Source of the DNA: CAYSXY01 sp964435165
GTDB taxonomy: Bacteria; Pseudomonadota; Alphaproteobacteria; Rickettsiales; RI-342
Reading direction: 5' to 3'
DNA: 37,284 nt
NCBI GenBank assembly: GCA_964435165.1
Contig: CAYSXY010000018.1
Location: forward strand, 1-37,284
The translations under genes and the position numbers were made by a program. Of this stretch, positions 34,362 through 37,284 are shown piece after piece. The notes below the pieces were generated by a model. That model did no database searches, was not told the origin of the DNA, and worked only from the letters and a program-made list of their open reading frames with translations. Position 1 is the first letter of the stretch; the number at the start of each line of letters is the position of its first letter.

Positions 34362-35410
34362 GCGGCAGGTGCTCCTGCCATGCGGCGCTGTTTGTGTGGG
34401 TCAAATGCATCACGCACGGCTTCGCCAATAAAAATAAGCAGGCTGAGCATCACCGCCATGACCAGGAACCCGGTGATACCAAGCCAGGGTGCTTGCGGAT
34501 TGCTTTTACCCTGTGCCAATAATTCACCCAGCGAAGGAGAGCCCGGCGGCAGGCCAAAGCCGAGAAAATCGAGTGATGTTAGCGTGGTGATTGATCCGTT
34601 CAGGATAAAGGGGAGGAAGGTCAGGGCAGCGACCATGGCGTTGGGCAGCACATGACGCCGCATGATGACACTCTCGCGCTGGCCCAGGGCCCGCGCTGCA
34701 CGCACATAGTCATAATTGCGGGCACGGAGGAATTCGGCGCGTACGACACCGACCAGACTCATCCAGCTGAACAGCAACATCAGGCCAAGCAGCCACCAGA
34801 TGGTCGGTTCAACAATAGAGGCAAGGATAATGAGCAGGTACAATACCGGCATGCCGCTCCAGATTTCAATAAAGCGCTGAAAGGTCAGATCAACCCAGCC
34901 GCCGAGATAGCCTTGCACGGCACCGGCGATAATACCGATAATGGCGCTGCCGAAGGTCAGGGCCAGCCCAAACAGGACGGAAATACGAAAACCGTAAATG
35001 AGACGTGCGAGCACGTCGCGCCCCTGATCATCGGTCCCCAGCCAGTTGATACTGTCCGGTGCGGTTGGGGCCGGTCGCCCGAGATTATAGTTGATGGTGT
35101 TGTAGCTGTACGGAATGGGCGGCCAGAGCATCCAGCCATTGGAGCCGGAGATGAGTTCCTGCAGGTAGGGGTCTCGATAATCTGCTTCGGTATCGAAATC
35201 GCCACCAAAGTCCGTTTCGCTGTAATCTGTCAGCACCGGGATATAGGCATGACCATTGTGCCAGATAAAGATGGGTTTATCATTGGCCAGGAATTCGGCA
35301 AATAAGGTGACGATAAAAAGCAGCAGGAAGATGCGCAGCGACCACATCCCTCGCCGGTTGTTACGAAACTGGGCGATACGGCGGCGGGTGAGCGGAGAGA
35401 GGTTCAGCAT
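34358..35410 (-). CDS. yejE: Peptide ABC transporter permease (YejE-type)
   Basis: From ATG 35410 the protein has 350 residues, the expected size; the longer open frame to 35563 overlaps the upstream permease and is not used. It starts LSPLTRRRIAQFRNNRRG, a typical DppC/YejE N-terminus, then one membrane helix, a large periplasmic segment containing NWLGTDDQGRDVLARLIYGFR, and four or five further helices. The permease EAA-loop region is VRAARALGQRESVIMRRHVLPNA. It forms the membrane channel with the YejB-like partner, whose stop is 7 bp upstream of this start. Confidence 0.9.
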   Translation of the reverse strand: MLNLSPLTRRRIAQFRNNRRGMWSLRIFLLLFIVTLFAEFLANDKPIFIWHNGHAYIPVLTDYSETDFGGDFDTEADYRDPYLQELISGSNGWMLWPPIPYSYNTINYNLGRPAPTAPDSINWLGTDDQGRDVLARLIYGFRISVLFGLALTFGSAIIGIIAGAVQGYLGGWVDLTFQRFIEIWSGMPVLYLLIILASIVEPTIWWLLGLMLLFSWMSLVGVVRAEFLRARNYDYVRAARALGQRESVIMRRHVLPNAMVAALTFLPFILNGSITTLTSLDFLGFGLPPGSPSLGELLAQGKSNPQAPWLGITGFLVMAVMLSLLIFIGEAVRDAFDPHKQRRMAGAPAA

Positions 35411-35417
35411 GCCGGAC

Positions 35418-36521
35418 TCATACCTCTCGGCTTTCAAAATCGATTCGCGGGTCCACCAGGACATAGGTAATGTCGCCGATGAGATTGACCAGCAGGCCGA
35501 TGAGCGTAAACATATAAAGTGTGCCAAAAATAACGGGATAATCGCGCTGAATGGCCGCTTCAAACGCCAGCAGGCCGAGCCCTTCGAGCGAGAAAATCAC
35601 TTCAATCAGCAATGAGCCGGTAAAGAGTACGCCGATCAAAGCAGCCGGGAACCCGGCAATGACGATGAGCATGGCATTGCGGAACACATGCTTGATGAGT
35701 ACCTGTTTTTCACTCAACCCCTTGGCACGTGCTGTAAGGACATATTGCTTACCGATTTCGTCCAGAAACGAATTTTTGGTCAGCATGGTCAGGCTGGCGA
35801 AGCCACTGATGGTCATGGCCAGTACCGGCAGCGTGATATGCCAGAAATAGTCCAGCATCTTACCACCAAGCGAGAGCTGCTCCCAGTTGTCGGATGTCAG
35901 GCCGCGTAGGGGAAACCAATCGAGATAGCTGCCGCCCGCAAACAGGATGATGAGTAGAATGGCAAACAGGAAACTGGGAATGGCATAACCGATAACAATA
36001 ATGCTGCTCGACCAGACATCAAAGCGGCTGCCGTCACGCACGGCCTTGCGGATGCCGAGTGGGATGGAAATGAGGTACACCAGCAGGGTGGTCCACAGCC
36101 CAAGGGAGATAGAAACAGGCAGGCGGTCGATAATCAAATCGATGACGGAAGAGGCGCGGAAAAAGCTCTCACCGAAATCAAACGTCAGATAGCCGATGAG
36201 CATATCCATAAAACGTTCATGAGCCGGTTTATCAAAGCCGAAACGGCTACGGATATCAGCAAGGATGGCCGGATCGATGCCTTGCTCGGCCCGGCTTTTG
36301 GTGTCCTGCCCCAGATGATGAGTACTGGCCCCGGCAATATCGCCACTAGCGCCGGTAAAGCGCGAGGTGGCACCAGCCTGATGCCCTTTGAGTTCAGCAA
36401 TGAGTTGTTCTACCGGCCCGCCCGGTGCAGCCTGCACGATGATGAAATTCAACAGCAGGATACCCAGCAGGGTTGGAAAAATAAGTAGCAGGCGTTTGAG
36501 GATATAAGAAGCCATGCTCAT
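35418..36521 (-). CDS. yejB: Peptide ABC transporter permease (YejB-type)
   Basis: 367 residues, or 365 if the in-frame ATG at 36515 is used, which the upstream promoter favours. It starts with the first helix LLLIFPTLLGILLLNFIIVQ, followed by the extended loop with GGPVEQLIAELKG that is characteristic of YejB, then the DppB-type core and the EAA loop ending VFRNAMLIVIAGFPA. First gene of the operon. Normally yejA, the solute-binding protein, precedes yejB; here the next gene upstream is a divergent decarboxylase, so no binding protein is encoded locally. Likely import of oligopeptides; substrate not determinable. Confidence 0.9.
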   Translation of the reverse strand: MSMASYILKRLLLIFPTLLGILLLNFIIVQAAPGGPVEQLIAELKGHQAGATSRFTGASGDIAGASTHHLGQDTKSRAEQGIDPAILADIRSRFGFDKPAHERFMDMLIGYLTFDFGESFFRASSVIDLIIDRLPVSISLGLWTTLLVYLISIPLGIRKAVRDGSRFDVWSSSIIVIGYAIPSFLFAILLIILFAGGSYLDWFPLRGLTSDNWEQLSLGGKMLDYFWHITLPVLAMTISGFASLTMLTKNSFLDEIGKQYVLTARAKGLSEKQVLIKHVFRNAMLIVIAGFPAALIGVLFTGSLLIEVIFSLEGLGLLAFEAAIQRDYPVIFGTLYMFTLIGLLVNLIGDITYVLVDPRIDFESREV

Positions 36522-36550
36522 GCTATAGTGGATTTGCAGGAATTTGTCAT
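36522..36550 (-). promoter_or_regulatory. Promoter of the yejBEF-like operon
   Basis: On the minus strand ATGACA (36550-36545) and TATAGC (36527-36522) are separated by 17 bp. With normal spacing the transcript would start at about 36515, which is the second ATG of yejB, so the mRNA would be leaderless. The rest of the gap to the next gene (36551-36797) holds two copies of GGTTCGTA (36680-36687 and 36703-36710) and nothing else I recognise. Confidence 0.45.
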
Positions 36551-36797
36551 GAGCCGGAATATGGGGTTAGGATTGTTGTGATGTGGCGTCGATAAAAATT
36601 GCAGATGATGTATTTTTATATTGCGATCTGAGAGGTTTAGCCTTAATGCGAATATAAGACCAGAGATCGACCCAGATACGGTTCGTAAGCAAGAAGATCC
36701 GAGGTTCGTATTATCCTGTTTGTGTTGGGATTTTAGGAATTGGATATGCTTACTAACCTGCAATTGCTGGCATCCGTGCCGGGCGAGGGTCGTCGTG

Positions 36798-37284
36798 GTG
36801 AACTCCCCGCCCGTTAGTGTTGCTGCACCCCTCTACACAACCCCGCACCTGACCATTCGCTTACCGAAGGTGGCAGCGAATTATCGTGCGTTATGTGCAG
36901 CTTTGCCGCAGGCGCGGCACCATTATGCCATCAAAGCCAATCCACATCCGGATATTTTGCAGCAGCTTCAACGGCTGGGTAGTGCATTTGAATGTGCCAG
37001 TATCCAGGAAATTGAGATGTGTCTTCAGGCAGGTGTGGCTCCCGGGGATATTCTCTATGGCAATCCTCTCAAAAAAGCCTCGGAAATAGACACTGCCTAC
37101 CGCCAAGGTATTCGCCAGTTTGTCTTTGATGCCCAGCTTGAGTTAGAAAAAATTGCGGTGCATGCTCCCGGTGCAGAGGTGATCTGCCGCATCAAGACCA
37201 ATGGCGAAGGTGCTATTTCGCCTCTATCCATCAAATTTGGCTGCTCACCGGAAAAGGCCATTATCTGGCTGCAATATGCGAAAG
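36798..37284 (+). CDS. Type III PLP-fold decarboxylase (ornithine/lysine/diaminopimelate group), 5' part
   Basis: The frame from GTG 36798 (or GTG 36795) runs open to the window end, giving 162 residues. A GAGG at 36785-36788 sits 6-9 bp before these GTGs. An ATG at 36746 is in a different frame and hits a stop. The protein has the PLP-lysine motif HYAIKANPHP (K46), then FECASIQEIEMCL, PGDILYGNPLKK, FVFDAQLELEKI, ICRIKTN and IKFGC, the standard alpha/beta-barrel sequence of alanine-racemase-fold ornithine decarboxylases. The family decarboxylates ornithine, lysine or diaminopimelate; the YGNPLKK and SxKFGC forms favour the ODC group over LysA. Polyamine synthesis is the likely role. The missing C-terminal half holds the specificity helix. 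Confidence 0.85.
   Translation, partial: MNSPPVSVAAPLYTTPHLTIRLPKVAANYRALCAALPQARHHYAIKANPHPDILQQLQRLGSAFECASIQEIEMCLQAGVAPGDILYGNPLKKASEIDTAYRQGIRQFVFDAQLELEKIAVHAPGAEVICRIKTNGEGAISPLSIKFGCSPEKAIIWLQYAK

Noticed and set aside
35411..35563. N-terminal extension of the YejE-like permease up to 35563
   Set aside because: The extra residues overlap the 3' end of yejB in a shifted frame and do not resemble a permease N-terminus.
36518..36763. Leftward 81-codon open frame upstream of yejB
   Set aside because: Covers the yejB promoter and the decarboxylase leader; composition not protein-like and no ribosome binding site.
36746..36814. ATG 36746 as start of the decarboxylase
   Set aside because: That frame stops after 22 codons; the PLP-enzyme frame is one base off and begins at GTG 36795 or 36798.
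1..37284. CRISPR arrays, tRNA or rRNA genes, complete insertion sequences
   Set aside because: No regular direct-repeat array, no tRNA cloverleaf in the gaps, no rRNA-like stretch and no transposase frame were found on reading both strands.

Overview
The window looks like a chromosomal segment of a mid-GC (about 50% by eye) Gram-negative bacterium, most likely an alphaproteobacterium. The evidence is a complete ligase-associated Lhr-type helicase cluster, an HSD17B10-like dehydrogenase in a beta-oxidation operon, a fused CysN/CysC, and a surface-antigen-like small exported protein. Species cannot be read from the sequence. TGA acts as a normal stop and TGG as Trp throughout, so the standard bacterial code applies. 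I see no rRNA, tRNA, CRISPR array or prophage.

Layout. (1) 1-254: 3' end of a PsiE-like membrane protein. (2) 276-6039: a four-gene DNA-repair island in two divergent pairs, ligase and MBL-fold exonuclease leftward, DEXH helicase and PdeM phosphoesterase rightward, with only 16 bp between the pairs. (3) 6051-10884: a leftward acyl-CoA catabolic operon (acyl-CoA synthetase, thiolase, acyl-CoA dehydrogenase, short-chain dehydrogenase). A 211-bp MITE-like element with 20-bp perfect terminal inverted repeats and a TA duplication sits just upstream. (4) 11254-11715: a small exported protein. (5) 11759-12733: a ZntB/CorA transporter gene interrupted by one in-frame TGA. (6) 12797-16124: a sulfate-activation operon cysD-GNAT-cysNC. 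(7) 16232-18445: a 737-residue almost pure coiled-coil protein. (8) 18605-21009: wecB-wecC for UDP-ManNAcA synthesis. (9) 20993-21358: a DCC-family protein that has lost both signature cysteines. (10) 21499-29331: one giant 2610-residue acidic protein with only four lysines and two cysteines and a degenerate helical repeat. (11) 29344-32686: xseA and an NhaC-type antiporter with an extracytoplasmic N-terminal domain. (12) 32757-36521: a Yej-type peptide ABC importer (yejB-yejE-yejF order) without its binding protein. (13) 36798-end: 5' part of a type III PLP-fold ornithine/diaminopimelate-type decarboxylase starting at GTG.

The most unusual part is 16.2-29.3 kb. Housekeeping nucleotide-sugar genes lie between a long coiled-coil protein and a giant protein of unknown family whose composition points to selection against lysine and cysteine. 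A second theme is that several operon-leading genes have a -10-like hexamer only a few bases before the start codon and no Shine-Dalgarno sequence, which suggests leaderless or near-leaderless transcripts.
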